A DNA stretch of 64,000 nt from Nilaparvata lugens (Eukaryota; Arthropoda; Insecta; Hemiptera; Delphacidae): NCBI RefSeq assembly GCF_014356525.2, contig NC_052509.1, forward strand, positions 29,677,936-29,741,935, in the 5' to 3' direction. Positions within the stretch are counted from its first letter, which is position 1. Every line of letters begins with the position of its first letter. The notes under the pieces are model-generated. The model worked only from the letters and a program-made list of their open reading frames with translations, ran no database searches and was not told where the DNA came from. This document shows, piece by piece, positions 33,018 to 46,435 of the stretch. The translations under genes and the position numbers were made by a program.

Positions 33018-36000
33018 CAACTGCGCCGACTCTGCTGTCTAGAGATATTTAAATCTCTGGAATTCAAATTTTCTAAAAAATTAAATTTTTCATAACTTAC
33101 TCTAATAATACTAGATCAATTTTTCTGAGTCTATACTTAATAATTCATTCTGTGAACGTGTTAACTGTCAATATTTTGGGTTTGGAGTTGAATGAATAAT
33201 TTATTGTTGCTACTCCAATTTTTCTGAAGTTTAAATAATTGTAGATGAAATAGGAATGTTATTCAGTTCAGTAAATCCATTAAAGTGAAAATATTTTGAA
33301 GCGCTTGAAGATAAAGTCAGGTATTATTGAAGCTCAAGTTGAAAGTATTCTAAAACTTTATATTGAAATTGATTGACAAATTAAATGTTTAACGGTAGAA
33401 TAAAAATTGGTAGAAGAAACTAGCATAGGTGAAAAACAACTGATTCTAAGTGCTGAATAAATTTTTGTATTCTGTAATTCCGTGAATGATGATAGAAATT
33501 ATTGTAATGTCAACGTACGTATTCTGGTCTCACGTCTGGTAGTTGAATATCATTATAGTAGTAGTGAAAGGGAATATTGAGATTTTAAAGGTCAACCCAA
33601 GTAAATTAGGAAAATTCGGAAATTATTATGGGAGAATGTTTGAGAAAAATAGGAAATTTTTTTGATAAGTTTAGGTAGATCGAAGGTAATCAGAGAATAA
33701 ATAGGAAACTGTTTTATTAGTTATTGGTGATATGTAGTTTTGAAAAGTTGATGAGTAGTTTTGGCCTTGAGATGTTTAAACTAAATAATTAGATATTGTA
33801 GATTAAAGTTGAAACGATGATCAAATCCTTGGGAATTTGTATGAAAATAAGTTGATTGAGATGAGGTTGTTAAGTCCCTTTATCAGTAATGTTTATTCTC
33901 GAAAAGGTGAATCAGTTTTATTATTGGAAATATTTTTTTTTAGGGTGTGATTTTTGCGGTAGGCATGCGTAGTGATAGTGTAAAGATCCGTTGTGTTGGT
34001 AACGTTTCCTGTAGGCTGTGGTGAATTTTTTTTTGTTTGTTTAGTTGAGACTCGAGATTTAGAGGAGGACAAGGGGATGTCCTGCCTGTGTGTGTTGTTG
34101 TTGAATTTAGGTAATCGGCGCGAGTGTAGGTCCGTGTCCAGAGAGAACGGAGCACTGCCCGATAGTTGTCCATGTAACAAATCAAGGAATTTAGCTGTGA
34201 CTAACCTTGCAAATTTGTACGGTGGAATTGTATAATTTTAGCGAAAGGCACCGAAGATGGTGTGAGCTAAGATTTTTTTTGTATCTAGTAAACGGTCTGG
34301 TTCATTCGAGAGTTATGGGGCTCGTCAGTAGAATAACGTAAACCGAAATCTAGAATATTTAGTGAGTCTTCGTAGTGATTGTAAGGAAAACAATCAGCGT
34401 AATGCAGTTTAGGGAAGCCCAGTCAAAAGGTTCGTTAATGTTTGGTAGGAAAGTCAGCCGCAAAAACACAAGTAATAATTGGTAAAAAAGGGGTATTATT
34501 GAGTTTAAAGTTGCTTAGAAATTTGGTATGGTAACGAAAATTGAAAGTTTTAGACAATGAATATTTAAGGTGATTAGTTAAGGTATACAAATAAAATAAC
34601 AGAGAAACTTTTCGAGTACCTAGGTAATGTTAAAATGGTTATCAGTGAAAGTAGAAATAAATATTGGAACACTAATGAACGGGTTAAATTAAAATAAAAT
34701 TAACAGTGAAATTCTTCTAGTTGAATTTGAAATGAAAAGGGAAAATCTCTTGAGTTAAGCATGAGTTTAAATTATTCTGTAGTTGAGAGTTGAAAGGTTG
34801 ATTAAAAATTTAAATGGGGATATAAGGTAGAAATATGTAGGAAAATTCGTGTCAAAAAGGAAATAGAATTTCTGTTGGGAAAATTAAATTGAGGTAATTA
34901 ACAGTAGTAGGACCCTTTAGAGATAAGTAGTCAAAAAGTATTAATAAATAAAAAAAAATAGGAAAATCTTTAATGAAATGATAAATTTTTTAATGATGAA
35001 TAGTAAAATTGCAATCAAGTTTTCCATGTGAATAAGTTGGGATATTTTGAGATCTAGTAGAGTAATTGAAACTAGTTGGATATGAAATTTATTGTTGAGA
35101 AATAATTATGTGAGGCTCCAGTAAGGTTGAAAATGTCAGTGAACTTGAGAATCAGTAATAGTGTATTAGTAGCCTATTAATGTGTTAATGTGTTGGTAAA
35201 TTCAATAATGTTGGTAATCAGAAGGCAAGCAGTAGCAGTCCAACAATGCTAAGTTAGAGCTGAACTTTAATATTATTAAATCATGCCTTGAGAGTTACTC
35301 TTCCAGTGTTTTGAGAAAATGTCACGTACTTTGAGTTTGCGATAAATAATAGCCTGGCACTCGATCATAGTTTTGTTTTGACTAGCGTTCTGTGGTAGAG
35401 GTTTCCTACTAGAATATTATAATGAAAAGTGTTTTTCTCATGATTGTGGAATGCAAAATCGCGCTTGTGTCATATAGCTCTCGCGTTGATCTAATAATGC
35501 AGTTTCAATAATTGTTATCTTTGAATCTTAGCCTATGTAGAATAGTATTGCCTACTGAATTGCTTTATATTGTTAAAAATATATTGCACTCTCAACTCTA
35601 TAGTAATGATAGTTAGATTTCAATACATTCAGCTGAGTGAAAAAGTTTCATCCTTTACTATTATGATCAAACGTACTTCATATTTTACAACAGCAGAGTA
35701 ACATAGAAACAATTAAAACTATGATGTCTTTTAAACGTTTTCCCTTGTTAGAGTTTGCCAAGAAAATAACCAGGGACTCAATAAAGTGATTGAAGTATTC
35801 AAGATTATTATACTCGGTCCGCCTTTAGTGTCTACTTAAAAGGTGGACACGCCCATATTGTTTTGTCCTGACTCTTGCCACAGTTTTAAAGACTCTTGCC
35901 ACAAATCTCAATTAGTTATACATTTTGCTGAATTTCGGAATGATTAAAGAGATTTCTTTTGAAGAGGGCCCGCTTCAAATTGGATCCTACTATCAATCCA

Positions 36001-36094
36001 GAAATTCGACTCTCCAAATCATACAGAATGCCTCTATGGTAACATATCCTGATTAGATTTCTTTTTGCGTGTTTCACACCGGAAGGAAGGGGAG
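33018..36094 (+). other. Internal region of element D, non-coding, C-poor
   Basis: No frame over about 95 codons and no retroviral motif. Cytosine is conspicuously rare on the + strand from about 33.2 to 35.3 kb, so the strand is G+A-rich. The last part holds a purine tract GGAAGGAAGGGGAG at 36081-36094, directly before the LTR. The last 170 bp recur at 43783-43946. Confidence 0.7.
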
Positions 36095-39000
36095 TGTGCC
36101 GGGCACTCTCTTTAATTCAGGCCTTTTCCCAAGTTATAATAGTAAATTTAATACGCAATAGACTAGAGCCATTATTGTAAGTGAGTTAGCGAAATAAATT
36201 ATTTTCTCTCTCTATTATGAACGGCCATGACTTCGAGTTTCCCATGATAGATATTTAAAAATTGTGGCTCCGAGTCGTCGAGGAATGTAGATTATGGAAT
36301 TATCTCTAAAACTTAGCCTTCTTGTCGCGACATAAAATGCGATAAGTTGGAAAACAGCAAGCATTGAAATTATAACAAACTACTGATTTTGCAGTTACTA
36401 TTTGGTCCAAAGGCTGTAGAAGCCACGCGACGATTGGTCAAATTGATTCCTTCGCCCAATAGGAGACCTGTTTCTAAATACAGTAGTGGGGATTCCCCAG
36501 TCGAGAGACCAGATTACGTTTCGGAGGACACTTTGCTAGGAGCACTACGAGAGTAAAGATGTAGTCATTATGTTTCGCCCTTTTTGGGCAGGTTTAAAAG
36601 TTTTTATAATTGGTTAATGTAGGAGCTAGTTTTTTTTTATTAAAGTTTAAATTTTCTAGTAGTGCCATGTCCTGAAAGGTTTAATTGTGTTTCTTCATCA
36701 TGTATGAATAATTGTTTCTTCAAATAACCGCTAAGGTACGTAAAATAAGGTTAAAATATAATTTAGGGAATTTATTGATTGAAACTTCCATAAGAGTATT
36801 GAATTAATTAAGCCTGTTATTTTTCAAGTTAATAATATTGATTGAGAATAATCCTTTTGATTTTATTAGTGATGGAAGATACTTATAAATTTTTTTCTAC
36901 AGAAGTATAGAAAGTTTTCAGTTACGTTACATTTGAGTTATTGTTTCTGGAGATATATTATCGTAGAGTATTGCTGAAAGTCAGGAAGATAGCCTTTAAA
37001 TTGAAATGAAACTTTTAAGAATTGTTCATATTGAGTTTATGACATTTTTTAATTTATATTTTTCAGACTCTGTTTTCTTATGTCATTAAGGCTTTTGAAT
37101 GATTTAGTAAATTTTTTATGATAGAAATCTTAATAGATGAAGAAGAAAGTTTTTCTTCTCAAGGAAATTAATATTAATGAATGTTCAAATTTTAATACAA
37201 TTTAAATTATTTTCTATGTGTCTACTAATTTTATTTAATTAAAGGTGAATCTTATAAGGCAAACATTATCTTTCCTTAAAGTGAAATTTTCAATATTTTT
37301 TTCTTTTATTGTGTTATAAAGTGTCTTGTTTTATTAGGTGATAAATTCATAATTTCAGTTGATACTAGTTTTTGGACTTGTATTTGTAGGTAAATCAAAT
37401 CATAAACTCTGGAATGTTCATTTTTAATTAAGGTTCTGAGCAGTTTTGGGCGAATGCCCGTTATTTACACTTGGATTGCGTCCTATAGTTCATAAATAAT
37501 AAATAAAATAAATGTTGGCTGGCGCACAAGTTTCCAACAATACTAGCCGAGCTACTATATGAAAAATTATATTTGATTTTGCAAACCAAACGAAAAATAT
37601 CATAAAAGTTAACATCCTAATTAATGAAGTATTCATTTTTCTAAAAGCATTATATTAATTTATTATGAGTGTTTTCATAAAGTTGCATTGTAGATTAATG
37701 ACACTCTGGCAAGTAAATTTGTTTTAAATCTGTTAAATTTTGAGAAGGAAATCAGAACGTCAAGTTATAATAGTAAATTTAATACGCAATAGACTAGAGC
37801 CATTATTGTAAGTGAGTTAGCGAAATAAATTATTTTCTCTCTCTATTATGAACGGCCATGACTTCGAGTTTCCCATGATAGATATTTAAAAATTGTGGCT
37901 CCGAGTCGTCGAGGAATGTAGATTATGGAATTATCTCTAAAACTTAGCCTTCTTGTCGCGACATAAAATGCGATAAGTTGGAAAACAGCAAGCATTGAAA
38001 TTATAACAAACTACCGATTTTGCAGTTACTATTTGGTCCAAAGGCTGTAGAAGCCACGCGACGATTGGTCAAATTGATTCCATTCGCCCAATAGGAGACC
38101 TGTTTCTAAATACAGTAGTGGGGATTCCCCAGTCGAGAGACCAGATTACGTTTCGGAGGACACTTTGCTAGGAGCACTACGAGAGTAAAGATGTAGTCAT
38201 TATGTTTCGCCCTTTTGGGCAGGTTTAAAGTTTTTATAATTAGTTAATGTAGGAGCTAGTTTTTTTTTATTAAAGTTTAAATTTTCTAGTAGTGCCATGT
38301 CCTGAAAGGTTTAATTGTGTTTCTTCATCATGTACGAATAATTGTTTCTTCAAATAACCGCTAAGGTACGTAAAATAAGGTTAAAATATAATTTAGGGAA
38401 TTTATTGATTGAAACTTCCATAAGAGTATTGAATTAATTAAGCCTGTTATTTTTCAAGTTAATAATATTGATTGAGAATAATCCTTTTGATTTTATTAGT
38501 GATGGAAGATACTTATAAATTTTTTTCTACAGAAGTATAGAAAGTTTTCAGTTACGTTACATTTGAGTTATTGTTTCTGGAGATATATTATCGTAGAGTA
38601 TTGCTGAAAGTCAGGAAGATAGCCTTTAAATTGAAATGAAACTTTTAAGAATTGTTCATATTGAGTTTATGACATTTTTTAATTTATATTTTTCAGACTC
38701 TGTTTTCTTATGTCATTAAGGCTTTTGAATGATTTAGTAAATTTTTTATGATAGAAATCTTAATAGATGAAGAAGAAAGTTTTTCTTCTCCAGGAAATTA
38801 ATATTAATGAATGTTCAAATTTTAATACAATTTAAATTATTTTCTATGTGTCTACTAATTTTATTTAATTAAAGGTGAATCTTATAAGGCAAACATTATC
38901 TTTCCTTAAAGTGAAATTTTCAATATTTTTTTCTTTTATTGTGTTATAAAGTGTCTTGTTTTATTAGGTGATAAATTCATAATTTCAGTTGATACTAGTT

Positions 39001-40015
39001 TTTGGACTTGTATTTGTAGGTAAATCAAATCATAAACTCTGGAATGTTCATTTTTAATTAAGGTTCTGAGCAGTTTTGGGCGAATGCCCGTTATTTACAC
39101 TTGGATTGCGTCCTATAGTTCATAAATAATAAATAAAATAAATGTTGGCTGGCGCACAAGTTTCCAACAATACTAGCCGAGCTACTATATGAAAAATTAT
39201 ATTTGATTTTGCAAACCAAACGAAAAATATCATAAAAGTTAACATCATAATTAATGAAGTATTCATTTTTCTAAAAGCATTATATTAATTTATTATGAGT
39301 GTTTTCATAAAGTTGCATTGTAGATTAATGACACTCTGGCAAGTAAATTTGTTTTAAATCTGTTAAATTTTGAGAAGGAAATCAGAACGTCAAGATAAAA
39401 TCTAAATTAAATAACAGAATAAACTCCTGTTTTAGCTTTTGATGAATTGTAGGAAGAGTTAGAAATTAATGCTGTAATACATTTATTTACAGCGGTTCAT
39501 GTGTGTCCCCAAACCAACTTCTTGTACTACCACCCCTTTGGTTCCGCAACTTTATGTAAAACCGCTTCAAGACACCCGTTCAGACGACAGGTCTAGGGAC
39601 GTAAGAGGACGTCGCCGTCAAGCCAAATTCAACCGGTAAAAGCTCACCGCCAAAAACAAGGTACTGTAACCCCGACGATAAAGCAACGTACAAACCAACG
39701 AAAGTGCAGTGTAGTGAAACAAAGGTTCATTCGAGAATGTCAATAAAAGTGGGGATTCAAAATTATTATGAAATGGGTTATATGGGTTACTATCGACGAA
39801 ACTTGGGTTCAACGGGCTTTTCTTTCTTGAGTAATTTTATGTTGAAGTTAATTATTGTTATTTGATGACTGATATTGTTTGGTTTTGTGACGTATTGCTA
39901 TCTAAACGGGGATAGTAATGCGCCCCCGAATCAGATGAAGAATGTCAACAAAGTAACATGAAATTGTTGTTTCTGTTGTTCGATTTTAGTTGCCAATGTT
40001 TATTGAAACTGTTTG
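36095..40015 (+). repeat. D LTR with internal 1.63-kb tandem duplication, 3'-truncated
   Basis: 36095-37764 follows the LTR from its TGTGCC start to AACGTCAAG, then jumps back to TTATAATAG near the LTR start (36134 equals 37765; period 1631). The breakpoints share CAAG, typical of a microhomology-mediated or replication-slip duplication. The second pass runs to GAAACTGTTTG at 40015, where gag-containing sequence of element E begins. Confidence 0.85.
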
Positions 40016-40734
40016 AATTTTGATAAGGAATTAGATTCGATGCATTCTCTGTATCTTTGCAAGTATCAAGCTCAAATGGAGGATTAGATTTATTGTAGCA
40101 TTTTGATTGATCTTTTGCAGACTCAAAAGCTCTTGCACGATTAAGTGTTTCATGCAAAGACATATCTTGGCTTTCTAAAATTCGTTGGCGGATTTCGGAT
40201 GAATATAAACCTGCAATCAGTGCTTCTTTTATGTGCTCCTCTCGATTCTCTGTAGCAGAGATCGCTGTAAAATTACATTCTAGGCTGAGTTCTTTCAGTT
40301 TCAGGAAAAATTATCGATGGACTCACCTTGTTTTGTTTTCTTATAGATAGAAGGTACCTTGTAAAGATTTCACTTCTCTTCTTGATAAATATGCCTTCAA
40401 GGATGGAGATACTTTCCTCGAATGTAGTACAATGTAATATCAATTTGTAATTTTCAGCTGACAGCAAGGTAACTAAGATATCCAATTTCGTATCTTTAGT
40501 GTAATAGTTTCCTTTCAAGTAGGCATCCAGCATTCTTTTCCATTGTCTCGATTCCATTGGTGCACTAGGAGAATCTGGATCCACACTTACACATTTTGGA
40601 TTGAGAATTTTCCCAATTGACTCCGAGTTGAAAGATGTATCAACGGGTTCATTTCGAGATAATTCGGTAGGCTTATCCTGATTCCGTGATGGAGATTCAA
40701 CATTATTTTGATCCCGGGTTTTCCTCTTTGGCAT
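40016..40734 (-). pseudogene. gag: Gag of element E, second copy
   Basis: Nearly identical to 47377-48095. Minus strand, start MPKRKTRDQNN at 40734. After a variable N-terminus comes the capsid (SRQWKRMLDAYLKGNYYTKD, ILVTLLSAENYKLILHC, RYLLSIRKQ), a frameshift near 40310, then MSLHETLNRARAFESAKDQ. It ends at IPYQNS, where the sequence changes to D LTR. One T run differs from the 47-kb copy (TTTT against TTTTT), changing the frame end. Confidence 0.8.
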
Positions 40735-40749
40735 TTTGATTACCGGTAC

Positions 40750-40768
40750 TTATTTTAGTCAATAAAAT
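40750..40768 (-). other. Putative self-primer site, second copy
   Basis: TTATTTTAGTCAATAAAAT on the + strand, directly adjoining the LTR, as at 48111-48129. Confidence 0.5.
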
Positions 40769-40901
40769 TGTAATAAATAGGGACCATTGAAGAGCTAGAA
40801 TAATGGCTTTTATTGACAAAAAAACTGAGATAAAATAACAAACTTACTGATGATTTAGAATAATTCAAACAACTGATTTATGACATATGATTATCATATC
40901 A
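40769..40901 (-). repeat. LTR of element E (133 bp), second copy
   Basis: Identical or nearly so to 48130-48262; the flank beyond it (CTGGCCTTATTT, CTAGCCTTATTT at 48 kb) is also shared, so a segment including host flank was duplicated, not just an element. Confidence 0.9.
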
Positions 40902-41026
40902 CTGGCCTTATTTATTTCTTATTTAAGTCATTATTTCTTATTTAGGTTCTTCTGTTATTAGTTCGAATCGGATACAAACTTCCATTTGAAGGTTCTTGAG
41001 ACCAAGAACTAGAATTTTATAATTTA

Positions 41027-41176
41027 CTAGCCGTCAGGCTCGCTTCGCACGCCATATCCGTCTAGCCAGGGGGCTCCGCCCCCTGGACCCCCGACTGGGT
41101 CGGCTAAGACTGAGATAAGCAGGCTCGCTTCGCTCGCCTACATTTTTCATTTGAGCATTTTTATCATATGTTAGGA
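41027..41176 (+). mobile_element. Left part of the GC-rich MITE, cut by element C fragment
   Basis: Matches 48388-48537 including the CTAGCCGTCAGG terminus, then stops at ATGTTAGGAA, where inverted element C sequence takes over. Confidence 0.85.
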
Positions 41177-43782
41177 ATTTATATGATCTATGGCTGCCAC
41201 TGCTGTACAATTGATGTGTTCGCTCCAAAGTCGAGGTAGGTAACAGATAAAAGCTGATATATGAGCAGGTAAGGACAAAGAATAAATATCTCGATCTGAC
41301 CCCACTCGCTACATCCACTTAGACCTGTTCCAATATCCAGCTTAATTCAATTATTCCAATGATCGTATTCGATCGGTTCTTGATGATATAGAACGTATCA
41401 GACACAATAATTGACAGGCTTAAGAAATAATCGAACTCAGAAAGCGAATTAACAAAACTGAAATATATTACAATAAAATAGGTAATCATACAGTGCAGGT
41501 TCAGAATTTGATTTACAGGTTGATAATAATTTAGCATTAATAGAATAGTTAAAAATTTTCTTGTGCTTGCATGATACCATGCGTGATTCAACAGAATTTT
41601 ACGATTGATAAAATTGAACAGTTTTGAAAAAATAGTGAAAAAATGAATTATAAAATATTTTTAAAAATTGCTCGGGGTCGTGGTTCAGGCAGCGGAGGAT
41701 AGTTAATCAACTACAAATTCTTATAAATTAAATATGAATGAATTTTAGGCTCTTAATAACTAAAAGTGCTTGTCGGCGTGGCCAATAGTTTAACGAAGAA
41801 AAAATTTATGTTTTTCTGCACTGAAATATTTTCGAAGCGTAGATTGGGGCCCCTTTTTAAAACTTATAACTCACGTGAATTTCCTTGGCGGTCGTGGTTT
41901 TCTTCTTTAGATCAAAAATCGTTTGATCGGCGGCAATCCAGGCTTCGGTTTCAGCACGTGGGGAATTTTGATTTAATATTTCCTTCACCAAATTAATTAA
42001 GGGATAATTTACTTTAAACTTTAATTTATCGATTGATGAAACAGAAATTTACAAATAACAAATACATAGCCTAAAATATCGGCTCACAAATAGAACATTT
42101 AAAATCGAACAAGAAATTTTCACAAATAGGTCTTGGTAACTATAAAAGAGATCTGCACGGTGAGGATTTCAAAAGGGAAGTGCTGTCTTTTCTCTAAGCT
42201 TCTTGGCTAGACCTTGCTTCTCAGAATCTTGATGTAATAATTTGCATAAGAATTTGCCATTGGTAGAAAGCTTGTGACGTAAACATGACATCAGTGGCAA
42301 GCAGTAGAATACAATTCCTTTAATTACAATAATAATTCAATTTATGTAATTCTTAAAACTGCTTAATCTTATAGACATAGTTCCTCTCATACAATGTACA
42401 TGTGCTAGTGTAACTGATAAGGCAGGGTTGTTGTCTGATAATAGATTAACATGTGTTGCTTTCAAACGATCACCTTCTTGGTGCTATTTCTATGCACTGT
42501 GATTGGCTTAGGCTTGCCAAAGAGATTTGATTACCATGTGGTTCAGTTGAATTAAATCATTAATAAATTAATATTCTTGTACAATTTTTATTAGGTTTGA
42601 GACTGTTATAATTAATTTCTGCCGTTTTATCAATAATATAATTTCATGCTATGACCTATTTAGTTACAATAAGACCTGACATATAATATAATTTCTTAAA
42701 TAATAAATAATTTCAACGATAATACATACATTTTATTTTTTTTATTTGAAATTCTTGGTCCTTTATTGATAGTTTTAATTTTTAGAGATGGTATTATATC
42801 TTACGTGAAGCCAGCATGACATTTGACAATACTTTGAATCAGTCAGCTGCGTTCGAACTGTTTTAAAAACATCTGATCGATAGTAAACAAAGTGTAACCT
42901 CAAAATCAGTGAGCGATTCATAAACAATTTGTGCTTTATTTGCAAAATAATTATAATTTCATTGAATAATTTTCCTAGAAAAATATTCAGTACAGAACGG
43001 TACTCTTATCAAATATACAGTTATGATAAGTAAGCTTTATCGCTCGGTCGCTAACTATTCCTTTAGCAAATTCTTTCATTTTAAAAGGTAATCACAATTT
43101 TTCTCTCTTTTCATGAGATCTATTTGAAAGATTCATCACACAAAAGCCCCCAGGATATTTTAAATAGGTAATTGGGAGACGAGTCGAAACAATGACTATT
43201 TGAAAAATCCGATATTGTGATGAATACACTATTTCATCTCCTTACTTCTACGAAAACTCAACACTTAACACTAAAAACAATATATCGTGCACTTTTGGCT
43301 ACGAGAAAATAAATAATTGATTGTTCCTTTCATTGGATACAATCGAAATACAATAATTAATGAGGTCTCTTTGGATCCTTCATTAAAACAACTCCACAAC
43401 TTCCATTCACGGGTGGCTTATGAGCAGACCCATAACTATAACAAATATACAAGATTTCACATATTACTTCTTAAGATTTGAACAGTATTTGCAACAAATA
43501 TAGACTTTCATCATTTTTCATAGTTATTACAGGTTTCGACTCTTTGTTCGGCTTTTACATAAATTGGGTGAGAGTGTGATTTTACTTCGGTGACTTGACA
43601 ATCGTCTACAGTTTGACTCGAGCAATTCCTTATTTGCGCTTAGTACGTTGCGTACAAACAGGGTTACACTTGAAATGGCTTTCTTGATTTTTATCAATGT
43701 TGGTTACAAATATTAAGTTTAAGATTACATTTATCAATTTGAATTTCAATTCATGATCTTTTGATGCAACAGTAATAAACTG
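41177..43782 (-). mobile_element. Inverted 3' fragment of an element C copy
   Basis: Minus strand: 43782-43141 matches the 3' internal region of C (about 58195-58835), and 43140-41177 matches its LTR from TGTGATGAAT onwards, lacking about the last 450 bp. The divergence from C is visible (roughly a tenth of positions in places), so it is an older copy. A 90-codon LTR frame (41319-41591) stays open here and in both C LTRs. Confidence 0.85.
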
Positions 43783-43946
43783 AATTTCGGAATGATTAAA
43801 GAGATTTCTTTTGAAGAGGGCCCGCTTCAAATTGGATCCTACTATCAATCCAGAAATTCGACTCTCCAAATCATACAGAATGCCTCTATGGTAACATATC
43901 CTGATTAGATTTCTTTTTGCGTGTTTCACACCGGAAGGAAGGGGAG
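43783..43946 (+). repeat. Second copy of the D internal 3' end with polypurine tract
   Basis: Matches 35931-36094 and ends in GGAAGGAAGGGGAG before the LTR. Shows that the D internal-LTR junction is present twice. Confidence 0.9.
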
Positions 43947-46435
43947 TGTGCCGGGCACTCTCTTTAATTCAGGCCTTTTCCCAAGTTATAATAGTAAATT
44001 TAATACGCAATAGACTAGAGCCATTATTGTAAGTGAGTTAGCGAAATAAATTATTTTCTCTCTCTATTATGAACGGCCATGACTTCGAGTTTCCCATGAT
44101 AGATATTTAAAAATTGTGGCTCCGAGTCGTCGAGGAATGTAGATTATGGAATTATCTCTAAAACTTAGCCTTCTTGTCGCGACATAAAATGCGATAAGTT
44201 GGAAAACAGCAAGCATTGAAATTATAACAAACTACCGATTTTGCAGTTACTATTTGGTCCAAAGGCTGTAGAAGCCACGCGACGATTGGTCAAATTGATT
44301 CCTTTCGCCCAATAGGAGACCTGTTTCTAAATACAGTAGTGGGGATTCCCCAGTCGAGAGACCAGATTACGTTTCGGAGGACACTTTGCTAGGAGCACTA
44401 CGAGAGTAAAGATGTAGTCATTATGTTTCGCCCTTTTTGGGCAGGTTTAAAAGTTTTTATAATTGGTTAATGTAGGAGCTAGTTTTTTTTTTATTAAAGT
44501 TTAAATTTTCTAGTAGTGCCATGTCCTGAAAGGTTTAATTGTGTTTCTTCATCATGTATGAATAATTGTTTCTTCAAATAACCGCTAAGGTACGTAAAAT
44601 AAGGTTAAAATATAATTTAGGGAATTTATTGATTGAAACTTCCATAAGAGTATTGAATTAATTAAGCCTGTTATTTTTCAAGTTAATAATATTGATTGAG
44701 AATAATCCTTTTGATTTTATTAGTGATGGAAGATACTTATAAATTTTTTTCTACAGAAGTATAGAAAGTTTTCAGTTACGTTACATTTGAGTTATTGTTT
44801 CTGGAGATATATTATCGTAGAGTATTGCTGAAAGTCAGGAAGATAGCCTTTAAATTGAAATGAAACTTTTAAGAATTGTTCATATTGAGTTTATGACATT
44901 TTTTAATTTATATTTTTCAGACTCTGTTTTCTTATGTCATTAAGGCTTTTGAATGATTTAGTAAATTTTTTATGATAGAAATCTTAATAGATGAAGAAGA
45001 AAGTTTTTCTTCTCAAGGAAATTAATATTAATGAATGTTCAAATTTTAATACAATTTAAATTATTTTCTATGTGTCTACTAATTTTATTTAATTAAAGGT
45101 GAATCTTATAAGGCAAACATTATCTTTCCTTAAAGTGAAATTTTCAATATTTTTTCTTTTATTGTGTTATAAAGTGTCTTGTTTTATTAGGTGATAAATT
45201 CATAATTTCAGTTGATACTAGTTTTGGACTTGTATTTGTAGGTAAATCAAATCATAAACTCTGGAATGTTCATTTTTAATTAAGGTTCTGAGCAGTTTTG
45301 GGCGAATGCCCGTTATTTACACTTGGATTGCGTCCTATAGTTCATAAATAATAAATAAAATAAATGTTGGCTGGCGCACAAGTTTCCAACAATACTAGCC
45401 GAGCTACTATATGAAAAATTATATTTGATTTTGCAAACCAAACGAAAAATATCATAAAAGTTAACATCCTAATTAATGAAGTATTCATTTTTCTAAAAGC
45501 ATTATATTAATTTATTATGAGTGTTTTCATAAAGTTGCATTGTAGATTAATGACACTCTGGCAAGTAAATTTGTTTTAAATCTGTTAAATTTTGAGAAGG
45601 AAATCAGAACGTCAAGATAAAATCTAAATTAAATAACAGAATAAACTCCTGTTTTAGCTTTTGATGAATTGTAGGAAGAGTTAGAAATTAATGCTGTAAT
45701 ACATTTATTTACAGCGGTTCATGTGTGTCCCCAAACCAACTTCTTGTACTACCACCCCTTTGGTTCCGCAACTTTATGTAAAACCGCTTCAAGACACCCG
45801 TTCAGACGACAGGTCTAGGGACGTAAGAGGACGTCGCCGTCAAGCCAAATTCAACCGGTAAAAGCTCACCGCCAAAAACAAGGTACTGTAACCCCGACGA
45901 CAAAGCAACGTACAAACCAACGAAAGTGCAGTGTAGTGAAACAAAGGTTCATTCGAGAATGTCAATAAAAGGTGGGGATTCAAAATTATTATGAAATGGG
46001 TTATATGGGTTACTATCGACGAAACTTGGGTTCAACGGGCTTTTCTTTCTTGAGTAATTTTATGTTGAAGTTAATTATTTGTTATTTGATGACTGATATT
46101 GTTTGGTTTCGTGACGTATTGCTATCTAAACGGGGATAGTAATGCGCCCCCGAATCAGATGAAGAATGTCAACAAAGTAACATGAAATTGTTGTTTCTGT
46201 TGTTCGATTTTAGTTGCCAATGTTTATTGAAACTGTTTGTATTTTTCAATTATTTCAAATTGTAGTGATTTTCTATAGTATAAACCTATTAAATCAGGCA
46301 TGGCAAGATTAATTGAAGTTTTCTTGACTCTAGCCCGTTCACCTGCATGAATTAGGTATAGACTCAGGTATTTTCTAGATGTGCCGGCCTATTTCTAAAT
46401 TCTAAATTTTATTCAAAATTATCTTCTTAGGCACA
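43947..46435 (+). repeat. Outer 3' LTR of element D (2489 bp)
   Basis: TGTGCCGGGCAC to AGGCACA, followed by the TSD CAAC and the rest of the LINE. Differs from the 5' LTR by a few indels in homopolymers and a few substitutions. Confidence 0.9.

Larger units (their letters stand above)
30524..46435 (+). mobile_element. Large non-coding LTR element D with rearranged 3' half
   Basis: Outer LTRs 30524-33017 and 43947-46435, inverted termini TGTGCC/GGCACA, TSD CAAC. Inside are an internal region (33018-36094), another LTR (36095-40015) with an internal 1.63-kb tandem duplication, a foreign block (40016-43782), and a second copy of the last 164 bp of the internal region before the outer 3' LTR. 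No gag or pol is visible, so it is a LARD-like non-autonomous element. The outer LTRs are nearly identical, suggesting recent insertion. Confidence 0.8.

Noticed and set aside
33893..34235. Small frames on both strands inside element D
   Set aside because: No motif or conservation to support them; no other copy in the window to compare.
43630..43929. 99-codon minus-strand frame (KHAKRNLIRICYHRG ...)
   Set aside because: Looks somewhat protein-like and its right half recurs at 35.9 kb, but it crosses the junction between two unrelated elements.
30524..46435. D as an autonomous retrotransposon
   Set aside because: No gag, protease, RT or integrase motif is visible in any frame of the internal region.
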